Positions 34,501 through 44,684 of a stretch of DNA of 64,000 nucleotides are shown here, one piece after another (within the stretch, counting starts at the first letter, position 1; every line of letters starts with the position of its first letter). The DNA comes from Tetranychus cinnabarinus. Lineage: Eukaryota; Arthropoda; Arachnida; Trombidiformes; Tetranychidae. The stretch spans positions 3,675,501 to 3,739,500 of the forward strand of contig WHVY01000004.1 of NCBI GenBank assembly GCA_022266195.1. The letters run 5' to 3'. The position numbers and the translations under genes were made by a program. A model generated the notes under the pieces. The model made no database searches and had not been told where the DNA came from. It saw nothing but the letters and a program-made list of their open reading frames with translations.

Positions 34501-37500
34501 CCCAATCAAAGTAAATTGCAAAAACAAAAGTCAATTTTGCCCATTGAACACAAGCAACAGAAGAAAATGTTATCAAAATGTTAATCGATCTTGTTTCATT
34601 AAAGGTATTATTAACAAAAGTGTCACAAAGAGTTCATTTTGTGGTTCACCATGAATATTGAGGTAACATGGAGACAAGGTTAACAGGATTCTATTGAGGA
34701 TTTACTCGTCTTTTGGATAAAAAAAGGAAGAAAAAGATTCACCGAGAAAATTAATAGACTTAATACTTTAGCATCTTGCATTTTCATCATCTTTAGCTTC
34801 ATCTTATTCTGCCTTTTCTTGTTCCTCCTTCGGTCAATATTATACTAATAACAGTTGTGAGTGAATATATTGACATTGTATTTTATTTGCTTTCTCCTGG
34901 CTACATTAGGATTCCATTTTTGTATTCAGATTGGTTCCAAGTATCAAGAGGTTCATGGTGAAGAGTAAAGTTTAATAATAGGAAAGGAACAAATAAAATG
35001 TTTTACTTTTTTCGCCATTTTCCATTGAAACTCAGAGTGGAAAGAAGAAGATATTTTGCTTCTCTCAAAACAAGATACTTGCCAAGTTATCAGGTTAATG
35101 TGCGAAATTCAATTGGTTCAATAAAATGCTACACAAATGAGAAATTAATCACCATTAATGGTTACTTAATGATTAAATGATGGGTTGAATAAGCAAAAAA
35201 ATCAAAGCTTAAAATCATTAGAACATGATGAAAGGTAAATGTTGAGAAAAAAAGAAACTTAAATCCATCAATTATAAAATTCTGTATTATCAGTTCATGT
35301 TTTGTTTCCCATGGCTTTGCATGGATAACAATTGAAACTGTTTCAAGATTTGTTTCTCGTCACATCAGCTTCATTCGACCAACATTTTCAAGCTTTTAAT
35401 CCTTCGACTAGTTTTTTGGTCAAGAAAATGGCTAAGGAATTAAAAACCCATTTATATTCACATTCAATCAAGAAACGAAATGAGGAAAATCAACAGAAAA
35501 TATTAATTTATTCATTGTTTTCATCAATCTTTTATCAGTGGAAAGGAAAGTTGAAAATTTTAAAAGTCACTTTTAGCTATTTTAACATTAACGAGTGAAA
35601 CTAAAACATTGAATTTCAACTGTTCTGGATAAGATATGGAATTCATGAAAATGTCGAAAATATTAAAATTGTTTGATGAAGCAAAGATGTTGAACTTGCT
35701 TCACAGAATATTCAGTTTACATTTTATAAATGCTTCTAATTTAAAGTGAAAAATTGGCTCCAAAATTAAAGTCGACTTAATTTCTCATCTGTAATAACCT
35801 TTCATCCGCTTCACTTCCATCATGATTATCGTTTACTTTTAATGGTTAAATCTCACAACAATTATTGCTATTTATTATCAAGTCAAAACCAACAAAAACC
35901 CGAACCAAGAAACATCAATTGAAGCGAGTCTCGATAAAGAGAAACATTTCCAATTGCAAGTGTAAACACATTTTAATGGCGTTTAAACGTCAAGTTGAGG
36001 TAAATTCATGGATCGATAAATTAATTTGAACAATCAAACTAATAAGGATAATGGTTAATGATGATAATGATGCTAATGACAGTGATAATATATTAAGAGG
36101 CTGAAAGAAAAGATCAACTCATCAAATGATTAACAATGACATGAAACATTTTCTTGCCATCATGATAATGAGTTTCAAGCTTTCTAAAAAAAGATAAAAG
36201 CTGAAAGAGCAAAATGATTTCCTGAAGAGAGAGAAAGAAAAAGGAAAACATTGAAAAGATTAAGTCATGATAAAATTGACTGAGCCTTGAAATCATTAAT
36301 ATCGAGATATTAGCAAAGAAGATGAAGAAAAAAAATGGGCGAAAATTTTCTTGCAAACTATCCATTCCTTAATGATATTGTTTATCAACAAGTTTATTAA
36401 AGGTTAAACTTTTTCAATGGATCCTCAAGATTTACATTAATAATTCATTGGCATTCATTATTGACCAGTTCAATTGAATTTAAACTAAAATTGAGTTACA
36501 TTATAAATTGAATTGCAAGTTATGAATTTGTGAAAAGGAGAGAAGAAAAATTTGTTCCAGAAAATTTCCTCTTGAAAGTTGATTTCTTTTCTTATTCTTT
36601 TCAGGGAAAAATATTTATTCGTCTCAAGATGAAATATCTTCAGTTATGATAACTGTGATACTGCTTCTAGGCATTTGGACGTTTCTATTTATACTCATGT
36701 GAAGCCTGGGAGTGAAAGTTGTTAGCATTGTTATTGATTTTACTTTTTACTTCTTTTGTGTGTTTATAAATATTTTAAAGTGTTGATAAGATGAACCCTT
36801 GAATGATGAATGAACAAAATTATCTTATTCTCTGTTTCAGGATAACAAGTTGAAACCAATCAAAAGATTTATCAATATCAAAGTTTCCCTTTTCTTTTGG
36901 TTATTACTTTTTACTCTTCACTTTGCGCATTCAGTGAATAACTCATGAGACGATGAACAACTGTAAAACTATTCATCATTTGAAATGCACGAGAATTCAA
37001 GGATGAAAAGATATTCCATCATCTTATTCACTTTATCTTTTCTTGTTTCATCTAATCTTTATTTACCTTTCAATTTTACTCATTTTATTTGCTTTGTGCG
37101 ACTTTCAACTTTTCACGTTTTCTTGTGTTTATATTGACAATTGGCTTGTTATTGACGATTCCTGTGAAACGAGAATTGATTTCATCTTTACTTTCAGAGA
37201 TTTTGTTTTTGCTTTTGTTTTTGATTGAAAAATTATTCAAATTGCCTTCATAACAAGCTTCATTTAAGCTGAAATTATCAATTTTTTTCTTCTCTTTTCT
37301 TTCTTCTCTGTTGAGTCTGGGAAATGAATTGAAATTCAACATTTAAATTGTTTAATAAAATTGAATCACAAGTGATACTTGTTTATACTTTCAACTGTAA
37401 ACATCAAAACTCTTTTCTGTTATTCTGGTTAATCTTTTCAAACTGAAACAGAGTTGAAGCATTTGAATAGATTTCAACTTTTCTTCTGTTGTCTATTAAT

Positions 37501-38431
37501 TTGTTGCCTTTTGTTTTACCGTTTAAATTTGCATATAAAGTCAATTGTTTGATGGTGAAAAATGTTGACTTGATTAGGCCTAAGGTCGAGGGAATTGTTG
37601 ATTTAGATTTGCAAAATTGCATTTAAAACATTTAGTTTCGTAAAAATGCGTGTAAATGAGTTCAAGTCGAGTATCAAAAAAGAGGAAAAAAGTGACAGAA
37701 TTTATTCATTTCTCTCTATTCAAATGCTTTTCATGCAAACAAAACTAATGAGATTTTTTATAAGCTCAGTTTACAAATCATTTCATGAAAAATTCTGGCG
37801 ACACAGAGTTAAGCGTTTCAAATTTCTTTAGAATTGAATGTTTTTTTATTAATTTCTTAAGATTGAGTTTACGGCAAAATTGGTCGATAATTCAATTTCA
37901 ATGGTGATCTTGGTTGACAATGAAATTATGTATTTAAAGACATTTACTCACCGCTATTCTTGAATGGGAAGTCAACCAGACGAATCCCTGTGAAGCTGTT
38001 TGAGTTTGTGGCTCTGAGTAAAATTCAACTCCGGGTTCACCTTTGGTTTCAGATGTTTCTTGAGGTTTACGTTTACCTCGATGTTTGTGGTGACGGTGTT
38101 CATGTTTTGGCTGGTAGACTGAGTCGGTTGACTGTTTGGTTACATTCAACAGTTCACTGGATGACAATGATTGATGCACTAAATTATTTACAGGCTGGAT
38201 TAGTGGATAAGAGCGTTTGGATCGATCTTTAAGGTTTACATGCGACTTTACAGATTTCACATTATTTATTATGCTCATTGAAGGTGTACCAATGGATGAG
38301 CCAAGGCAAGACACTTGCTTTTGTAGGTCATAAATGAGGTAAAAGTTGTAGGTTAATCCGCAATAGAGGCAAATAAAGAGCATCAATTGAAGCCAATGTC
38401 CAAAGTAACATTTAACTTTTAATTTGTCCAT
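21692..38431 (-). CDS. Colmedin: type II membrane collagen-Ig-olfactomedin protein, complete, 12 exons
   Basis: Coding exons in transcript order: 38431-37952, 28369-28291, 27223-27107, 26685-26533, 25233-25180, 24962-24909, 24140-24072, 23965-23810, 23734-23606, 23518-23231, 22952-22761, 22500-21692. They join in phase to 859 residues. Domains: short cytoplasmic N-terminus, one membrane segment (about 14-35), a juxtamembrane stretch with RSKR (70-73), a His/Arg-rich patch (about 110-122), Gly-X-Y collagen repeats (about 176-318), two Ig domains (about 337-430 and 432-525), a Cys-rich linker (527-590), and an olfactomedin domain (591-859). The family includes vertebrate gliomedin, nematode UNC-122 and an insect colmedin with the same Ig-containing order. 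Members trimerise through the collagen part and act at neuromuscular junctions or nodes through the olfactomedin domain. Collagen exons all split a Gly codon in phase 1, and two are exactly 54 bp. 5' UTR exons upstream of 38431 were not identified. Confidence 0.93.
23231..23965 (-). other. Three exons encoding two Ig domains of colmedin
   Basis: Exons 23965-23810 and 23734-23606 split the first Ig domain: GDNVVIECIASGQP and SWYKKDGKP (core Cys and Trp), then HSGTYVCYANNG (second Cys). Exon 23518-23231 holds the second domain whole: SFVVLECLVDAFP, HYWTFKGD and NDLGVYKCISKN. Both follow the I-set pattern C-W-(D/S)xGxYxC. All junctions are phase 1, which favours exon shuffling of Ig units. Confidence 0.92.
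24072..28369 (-). other. Collagen-repeat exons of colmedin
   Basis: Six exons (28369-28291, 27223-27107, 26685-26533, 25233-25180, 24962-24909, 24140-24072) encode an almost unbroken Gly-X-Y series from GNPGPQGLTG to GKPGEPGRPG. Two are 54 bp, the size classically seen in fibrillar collagen genes; 117 and 153 are also multiples of 9. The first exon carries the pre-collagen segment LPVLQEYCLSAKQYC, whose two cysteines could stabilise a trimer. The last carries RPGISAWKT and the hinge to the Ig domains. Introns between them (up to 1.3 kb) show no other features. Confidence 0.92.
28370..37951 (-). other. 9.6 kb intron of colmedin
   Basis: Flanking exons are both phase 0 and join without a missing piece. 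Inside I find no exon-like sequence with splice sites, only AT-rich low-complexity DNA. The exception is an island of more complex sequence at about 33150-33960, which includes the inverted dispersed repeat described separately. Short open frames in the interval (e.g. 30704-31009, 31529-31885) are compositionally biased and unsupported. Confidence 0.6.
33420..33735 (-). repeat. Dispersed ~285 bp repeat, minus orientation, in the colmedin intron
   Basis: The reverse complement of this interval aligns by eye with 63460-63740. Shared landmarks are ttggttt...cgg(a/g)cgt, agcttccg(c/t)agattgaaga, aaggtcatt(c/g)aagg and gacctctaa(t/a)tgacatttgaagg(a/t)catttt. A second partial unit follows in the same orientation, since the ttggttt motif recurs about 280 bases away near 33430. 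No coding capacity or terminal structure was recognised. It is probably a degraded non-autonomous transposable element or satellite fragment. Confidence 0.7.
37952..38431 (-). other. First coding exon of colmedin: signal-anchor, furin-type site, basic stretch
   Basis: The 160-residue exon starts MDKLKVKCYFGHWLQLM and has one hydrophobic segment (about residues 14-35) preceded by lysines, which suggests a type II orientation. RSKR at 70-73 matches the furin consensus R-X-K/R-R. A HEHRHHKHRGKRK patch follows. The exon ends in phase 0 with VWLTSHSRIA. The donor at 37951-37950 reads GTGAGT. Confidence 0.9.
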
Positions 38432-39952
38432 TTTTTTAGATTAAACTTTCTCTTCTTATTACTTGAATATCTTTACCATTTATTGTAATTTATTTAAAAT
38501 TATTGGTAGATCAAGTGTTGTTGAATGTATTTGGTTAGAAAATAATTAATTGGTTAACTTTGAGGTTAAAAAGAAGGTGAAAATACACTGAATTTCGGTG
38601 AATTTGCAAGTTGAATAAAAGTAGAAACATTTGACTGTTGCTTTAACTGGTAAAGTAAAAAAAGTTTCACATTTATTTTGGTTTCAATCATTTTGTTCAT
38701 CTTTACATTAGGTGGTGATGATTGAGTTAAACCATAATTCACTTATGATTGATGGTTAATTAACTAAGAGAGTGAGTTTAATTTGAAAAGGACAAAAAAT
38801 GTAAATAAATATCAATCATCATGTTGATTAAGAAAGATTGGTTCAAGAAATGTTTCGAGTTTGTAATTCATTTAACCGGCGGACATAATAAACTCTTAAT
38901 CAATGAGAAAGCAAAACAACAATAAAGACAACAACTTTTGTTTTTCATAATATCAAAGTAAACTTGGAAAGATAATGATGAGTCTGATGAAAATGAAGAA
39001 GATGATGATGATGGAAGAGGATAACAAAGTGAGATATTTATGCTCAGTCTTTTCTAGTTTATGCCTTTGAACATGAGAAACCTTTCAATGGTTAATCCAT
39101 ATTCAGTTCAACTGAATACTCTCAATGAACTTAACAAGGCAATTTTTTCCTCTCTTCTCGATTCGACTCAAATATTATCCAACAATTGAGCAAGGTAAGG
39201 TATTAAAGATGATGAGAATGATGAAGATAATTTTCCATCTTTCACAGCTTTCAGTGTTCAACACTTTTACTTCTCATATTTTACCATTATCATGTAAGAA
39301 TCTTGTCTTTTAAGGGCAAAAATTTCACACTTTATTATTATTATCATGCAAAACCAATGAAATGATAAATTGCTGGTAAAATAGCATTTGCCATCATCAA
39401 CACTATCCTTTGGCTTTGTCTCTTTTTCTTATTCATTCCTTCGTTTTTTATTCTTTTCATATTTTTATTCCATCCACGAATTGAATATTATTATTAACAT
39501 TATTGCGATTATTGTTGTTGGTGTTGTTGTTGTTGTTTTGAAATTGAACCATATTGTATTTATCAATGTTAACACTGTTTTATCAATAAAATTTCACGTG
39601 ACTTGGAACCATTGATTCAACTTTTCCTTGGTCTTATTAATGTGTCAATTTGCTTTTCCTTTTTGTCTCTATTGGTTTGTTTTTCACGCTTTAAATCATC
39701 TTGGTACCAGGTAATTGTCATTGGCTTTGTTTTCCACTAAATTTGCCAACAAAGTTAATCAATTGTTATATTCCTAAATATTCTTTAGGTTAACATTGAT
39801 TTCGAGGTACATTGAATTTTGCCTCCTTTCAGTAAACATTAATAAAATGTATTTGAATCACATTTCTAGCTAAGGTAACTTGTAAAGCTAATGGTTTGAC
39901 TTTGCTTAGCTCCATGTTAAGATTAGAATTGGCTTTTTTGTTCGTATAACTA
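38432..39952. other. Intergenic region between colmedin and DAP3
   Basis: About 1.5 kb upstream of colmedin and downstream of DAP3, both on the minus strand. It holds simple-sequence patches such as gatgatgatgatgg near 39000 and (gtt)n near 39510-39538. No conserved frame, RNA gene or clear core promoter was found. Confidence 0.5.
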
Positions 39953-39958
39953 TTTATT
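39953..39958 (-). terminator. Poly(A) signal of DAP3
   Basis: AATAAA on the minus strand begins only five bases after the DAP3 stop codon (39965-39963). This implies an extremely short 3' UTR of a few tens of bases, plausible for a compact housekeeping gene. Confidence 0.45.
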
Positions 39959-39962
39959 TGCT

Positions 39963-41560
39963 TCATAAATTTGAGCAAAATTTATACATTTCAAAAGGAT
40001 TTCGGGCGTTAATAGCTTTGATTTCTTCCCGACCTTCTGGGGTTTTACTCTGTGGTCTTTGTAACAGCATTTTATCCGTGTAATAATCTAAACAGCTATC
40101 AGCTTCCATGTCAGAATAATTTTCCACTTTTATGGGAATAAATGGATCAAAATCTTCCCAACCCTGAATTGAGAGAAGAAAAGTAAAAGAAATGGAAATG
40201 GAAATCAGAATGAAAATGCATAAATTTTGAGAATCATTTGACTCACTTCAGACAGCAGACATTCACAGAGTATAATCAAAATTTAAATTTTTTCACCTCA
40301 GATTAGTTTCGAAAGAATAGTTCACAAATATTCAATTTCTTAAAGTTTTTTCAAGTGAAGTGAGTCAAATAATAATTTGAAAATTATTCAAGTAAATTCT
40401 TACTCTATCAGTTAAAAGAGCTTTAGGATAATAAGGTGTTAAGCGATTTTTCCAGTGACTTTGATTAACATAGGTAGCCCCAACAAATAAACCATTTTTC
40501 TGTAAAATAAAAAATGTTTGATTAAATAGTGACGTGAAAGTGAATTTTCATTAAATTATAAACTTACCCAATCATTTTTAAACATTTTCATGAAAGCTCT
40601 TGCTAGAGTCATTTCTTCTACGCTGGCTACTCTTCCATCAGCATGTTTTACAAGAGGTTTCTTGTAGAATAGATTAACATCATTAGCTAAGACCATTAAA
40701 CGACAGAGATTATTGTTGGCAGCTATTTTCAACTCTTTTAATAGAACGGCATAGCAATCTGAAGCATGTTTCATCCTGCTGATACCATGATCAATTACAT
40801 TCACTAGTGGTTCTCCTTGTTCTGTTATTTCTCGCAGACTCCAGGTGTATTTCTGAGATACTTTCAACTAGATTGGTAAAACATAAAATAAATAAGATGA
40901 AATGATTAGTTCGATTCATTTTTTGAAATTTTAAAAATGAGAGAAATTTGTTTACCTCAGATTTTGAGAGGAATAAACTATTTTGGTTTTTAAAATGTCT
41001 TAAGGCAAGAGCAGCATTCAATGGGAAATCCAATCGACCCGGTCGTGATTCAGATACTTCAATTTCAGCAGGTTCATCGAGCCAATCTCTAGGTGAAGCA
41101 AGGTGAACAAGACAAAATCCATTCAGATAGCCCCAATACGCTAAATGATTGAGAGTAAAAGTTTTACCAGCTCCTTGGCGACCCCCTGCAAAAAATTAAG
41201 ATTACAAATAAGACAAAGAAATGAGCAGATTGTAGTTATTTACTTACAAAGGATGTAACGATTTGCAGGTCGATCAAAGTCAGTTTTCTCGATGTATTCA
41301 AGAAGCTGTATGAACGGTAAACGAACCATGATACTTTTATCGTCAAGAACTTCAAATAACTCTACTGCAACAGGCTCAAACCCATTGACACCAAATAAAC
41401 GCTCATAAATGTCCTTCTTGATTGGTTCAAATGTTCCGATGATTGGCTTTTCAGGAGGCATCGAAATCGAAGATGTAACAGAATTAGTGGGTGAACACAT
41501 AAATCTTTTCAGCAATGATAGACTAGATCGCTTCGCAACACATCTTGCGGTAGTTAACAT
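39963..41560 (-). CDS. DAP3: Mitochondrial ribosomal protein S29 / death-associated protein 3, complete, 5 exons
   Basis: Exons 41560-41248, 41185-40956, 40867-40568, 40499-40404 and 40163-39963 join in phase to 379 residues; the human protein is about 398. DAP3 (mS29) is a GTP-binding component of the mitochondrial small ribosomal subunit head that takes part in intersubunit bridges. Seen here: a basic, hydroxylated N-terminus (MLTTARCVAKRSSLSLLKRF) typical of a mitochondrial targeting peptide, the Walker A motif GRQGAGKT at about 106-113, made across the first intron, and the following LNHLAYWGYLNGFCLVHL strand typical of the family. The central part includes GEPLVNVIDHGISRMKHASD. The C-terminus carries GWEDFDPFIPIKVENYSDME and the closing NARNPFEMYKFCSNL. 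The ATG at 41560 gives the targeting peptide at the right distance. It lies between colmedin and CSN2 on the same strand with no sign of co-transcription. Confidence 0.95.
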
Positions 41561-42388
41561 GATGAACCAACTTGCGGTAGTTCAAATATATTGTAATCAA
41601 GGCACTAGCTTTTTAATGTATTAGTAAATAATTTAAAGGAATAAGATCATAGAAAGTTGGCAATTAATCGCTTGAAACTAATAGACTGAATGTAATCAAA
41701 ATTTCAAAATCTTGCTTGTGTTTTGGTAAAACATGTGAAAGATTCATAATTTCCATTCAATTAAATGATGATAGATGGCACTACAATGAACTTGACTAAA
41801 AATTTTACCCAGAAGAGATGCAATAAATGAAGCATATTTTTAAAATCAAATGTACTATTAATAATTCATTTAGCCTGCTAATTAATCAATATGACGGCCA
41901 TTTCTGAACTCGACCAATAGACTAGAAAAAAGCTAAAAAGCTAATGACTTGGCTTCAATTCAAGTTGAGGTTTTTTCGCGAAAATATTAAATATTGAAAG
42001 GAAAATATCTTTTTGACTTTTTTTTGTTAATTAAGAAGTAAACATGAAAAATCTAAAGTTTGTGTTTTGAATTACAAGTAACTCGATAGATAATAAAACA
42101 AAATTGTTTTCAGGCAAGTTACACTGATTTACAAATTTGGGTGAGGAGAGCCATGTTTTCATAGATTTTCTTTAAGATTGAAGTTTAAAGATTGACAGGC
42201 TTGATTTGAAGAATAAAATATTTTTGAATGAAACGACTTTAACTTTTGAATTGGCTCCATCCATTAATTTAGAAAATTTTTACACCATGAAAGAAGAGGG
42301 CAACATTGAGCTCACCGGCGGTCTTCCATTGCTTTATAAATAAGAGCTCTTATATTTAACTTTAAACAGATATTAAGAAATTGTACTG
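41561..42388. other. Short intergenic region between DAP3 and CSN2
   Basis: It contains the DAP3 5' UTR and promoter, with no TATA box recognised at the expected place, and the distal 3' flank of CSN2. The 12-base sequence cttgcggtagtt occurs twice, at 41544 (inside the DAP3 start region) and 41570 (in the leader). Nothing else is supported. Confidence 0.5.
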
Positions 42389-42394
42389 TTTATT
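42389..42394 (-). terminator. Poly(A) signal of CSN2
   Basis: A minus-strand AATAAA lies about 76 bases past the CSN2 stop codon (42472-42470), a normal spacing for a short 3' UTR. Confidence 0.55.
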
Positions 42395-42469
42395 TGGATG
42401 TTCAATTTATAAAACCGAAAATCAAGTACTTCCAGAATTGAATTAATACAATTATTCCACAACAGCTGT

Positions 42470-44684
42470 TTAAGCCATTTTGTTTACTATAGTTAGGTGC
42501 AGAGAGGCTAGTTGACTTGTCCATTTTTCCAAAGCTCGATATCTTGCACCAGTTAAAGTACTTTTAGTCAATTCTAAATTTTGATTTACTTGATCGATGC
42601 GTCCTTGAATTGTACTGCAAGATGAATCAAAAAGAGCAAATTATTTAAATGCATATGATTAAAGTGAATAATAAGATGCAAACATACTTATCAAGAATGC
42701 ATGATACCAGTAAATTTTCGACTTCTGATGGTTCTATGTTTAACTCCTGGGTTGAGGAAATTAAGAGTTAGAACTCAATCATAATAATTTTGATGGGTGA
42801 TGTTGAAATCTATGAAACTTACCTGTGAAATAAAAGGAATGTGTATTCTAGTGTAAGGTTTGATGAGTTTAATTAAGACTTGAGTTCTAATGTTCCTCAA
42901 TAGATCTAAAAAATGGAGAAAAATTATTAGAATTGTTCAATTACTCATTAAATAAATTAAAGATTAGAGGTTATAAATATTCACCTTCAATGTGTTCTTT
43001 AATGAAAGGGTCATCCATTATCGTTCTCCTATTATTTTTCAAAATTTTTTCAAATTCATGGATATCATTATTTTGATAAGCGCTGACAAGATTGGTCATT
43101 GCAAGAATCTCTGGATCATTTTTGTACGGCTTTGCTTCTTGAGAATCGAACGGATTGATCCCCGATTTCATGAGCATATTCGCTAAAACTAAATATTTAA
43201 GACAGGTGGTTCGTCTTGGGCTACCTGATTCGTCATAATTTTTGAAGGCCTCAAAAAAATCTGTATGTGACTTTTCATATTCACCTTCCCTAAGATGCAT
43301 TTTACCACCGCATTCTATTAAAAGTCGAAAATTAAAAAAGTTATTAAACTTGAGTAAGCAGTATAATTAAAATATTAAGCATTATTTACCTCTTATAACA
43401 CCCATGATTAAGGGGTGAGGTATCGCCGATTTGATACAAAGGGACTGTTCATAGAGTTTCTGTTGAAATAGAAAAGGATGTAAATGAGTTGCTTTTTCAA
43501 TAATTTGAACATGATCTTTTGACATACCTTGAGTTTCTTATTGTTTTTTTGAGCTGTATACATTTGAATTTCTAAAGCATAAATTTCTAGTAGTTGAGTT
43601 CCTTTCTTCAAATCATCTGATCCGTCATCATTCTGGCAGGATTGGTGCAATTGTTTTAATATTTTGGCCAATTTATTGAACTCGCCTCTATCATAATAAA
43701 GTTTACCCAGTTTAGTATTTGTTTTAAACCATAGACGATCATTTTTAGCGTCCTTCAGTGCTTCTAAAGTTGTTTCGTAAAATTCCTGAAGTAATTCCAT
43801 CTTTGACATAGGAAGAGACAAATAGAAGTATGATTAACAGTATAAATTTTTTAACATGCAGAAGGGACGAATATCTAACATTGACAGATGTAATTCATTT
43901 GAGAAGGAGCATGGTAGTTACCTGTTTGCTCGTTGAGATGTAATCGAGAATAGAATTTATAGACTTTTCAGAATAATTTCTGGTAACAGCACTTTTAATA
44001 TAAGTTAGCAACTGTTTATATCGAGCCATCATCTCTTCATAGTGACCCTGTAAGACGAGAATGAAAAATTAGCGCATTATTTTTTAGAATGGAAAAAGAA
44101 GATGATAAGACAAATCATGGCAGTGACAAATATAATTGAAATTTTCTGATCAAAAATCTGCAAATCCAGCAAGAATCTGTTAGTCATAAAAAAAGAGAAT
44201 AAAATACTTACCAGTCTGAAATTGATTTTGATCATTTGTTTGAGGGCTTTAAATCCCCACTCGTTTTTTTCATTGCTTTCGAGATCCAAGACTTTTTGAA
44301 AACTTTGCAAGGCGGCTTTGGGATCATCTTCTTTAAGAGCTTTGGAGTTATAATATTGATTCTCTAAATCTACATCAGGTTCCGAATTACTGTCCTCAGA
44401 GTATTCCTGTAATTTTGAAAAGAAAAATTATGGGTTAACTGTCATGAATAAGGTCAATTGGCATTGGTAAATTGAATGGAAGCAGAGACAAAATATTGAA
44501 ACAAAACTGAACTATAAAAAATGAAAAAAAGGTTAAATATTAAAAGACAGAAAATATTGAAAAAGAAAGAGAAATGTCAAGGATTGGAAGGCAAGGGAAA
44601 GAGCAAGAAAGCCGCAAACAAGTAACTTACCAAGTCGTAATCTTCATCATCATCAACCATGAAATCATCATCGGCATCACTCAT
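42470..44684 (-). CDS. CSN2: COP9 signalosome subunit 2 (Alien/TRIP15), complete, 9 exons
   Basis: Exons 44684-44631, 44406-44212, 44047-43922, 43800-43528, 43459-43390, 43314-42985, 42905-42823, 42746-42688 and 42614-42470 join in phase to 444 residues, essentially the human length. CSN2 is a core scaffold of the COP9 signalosome, which removes NEDD8 from cullins. It contacts the cullin-RING ligase through its N-terminal helical repeats. Seen here: an acidic N-terminus (DADDDFMVDDDEDYDL), near-invariant blocks such as SAVTRNYSEKSINSILDYI, FYETTLEALKDAKNDRLWF, GTQLLEIYALEIQMYTAQK and SGINPFDSQEAKPYKNDPE, then the C-terminal PCI winged-helix region (LLRNIRTQVLIKLIKPYTRI, ILDNTIQGRIDQVNQ). The C-terminal helix is more divergent and ends NKMA. 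Start: the ATG at 44684 gives the conserved MSD... beginning. Confidence 0.97.
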
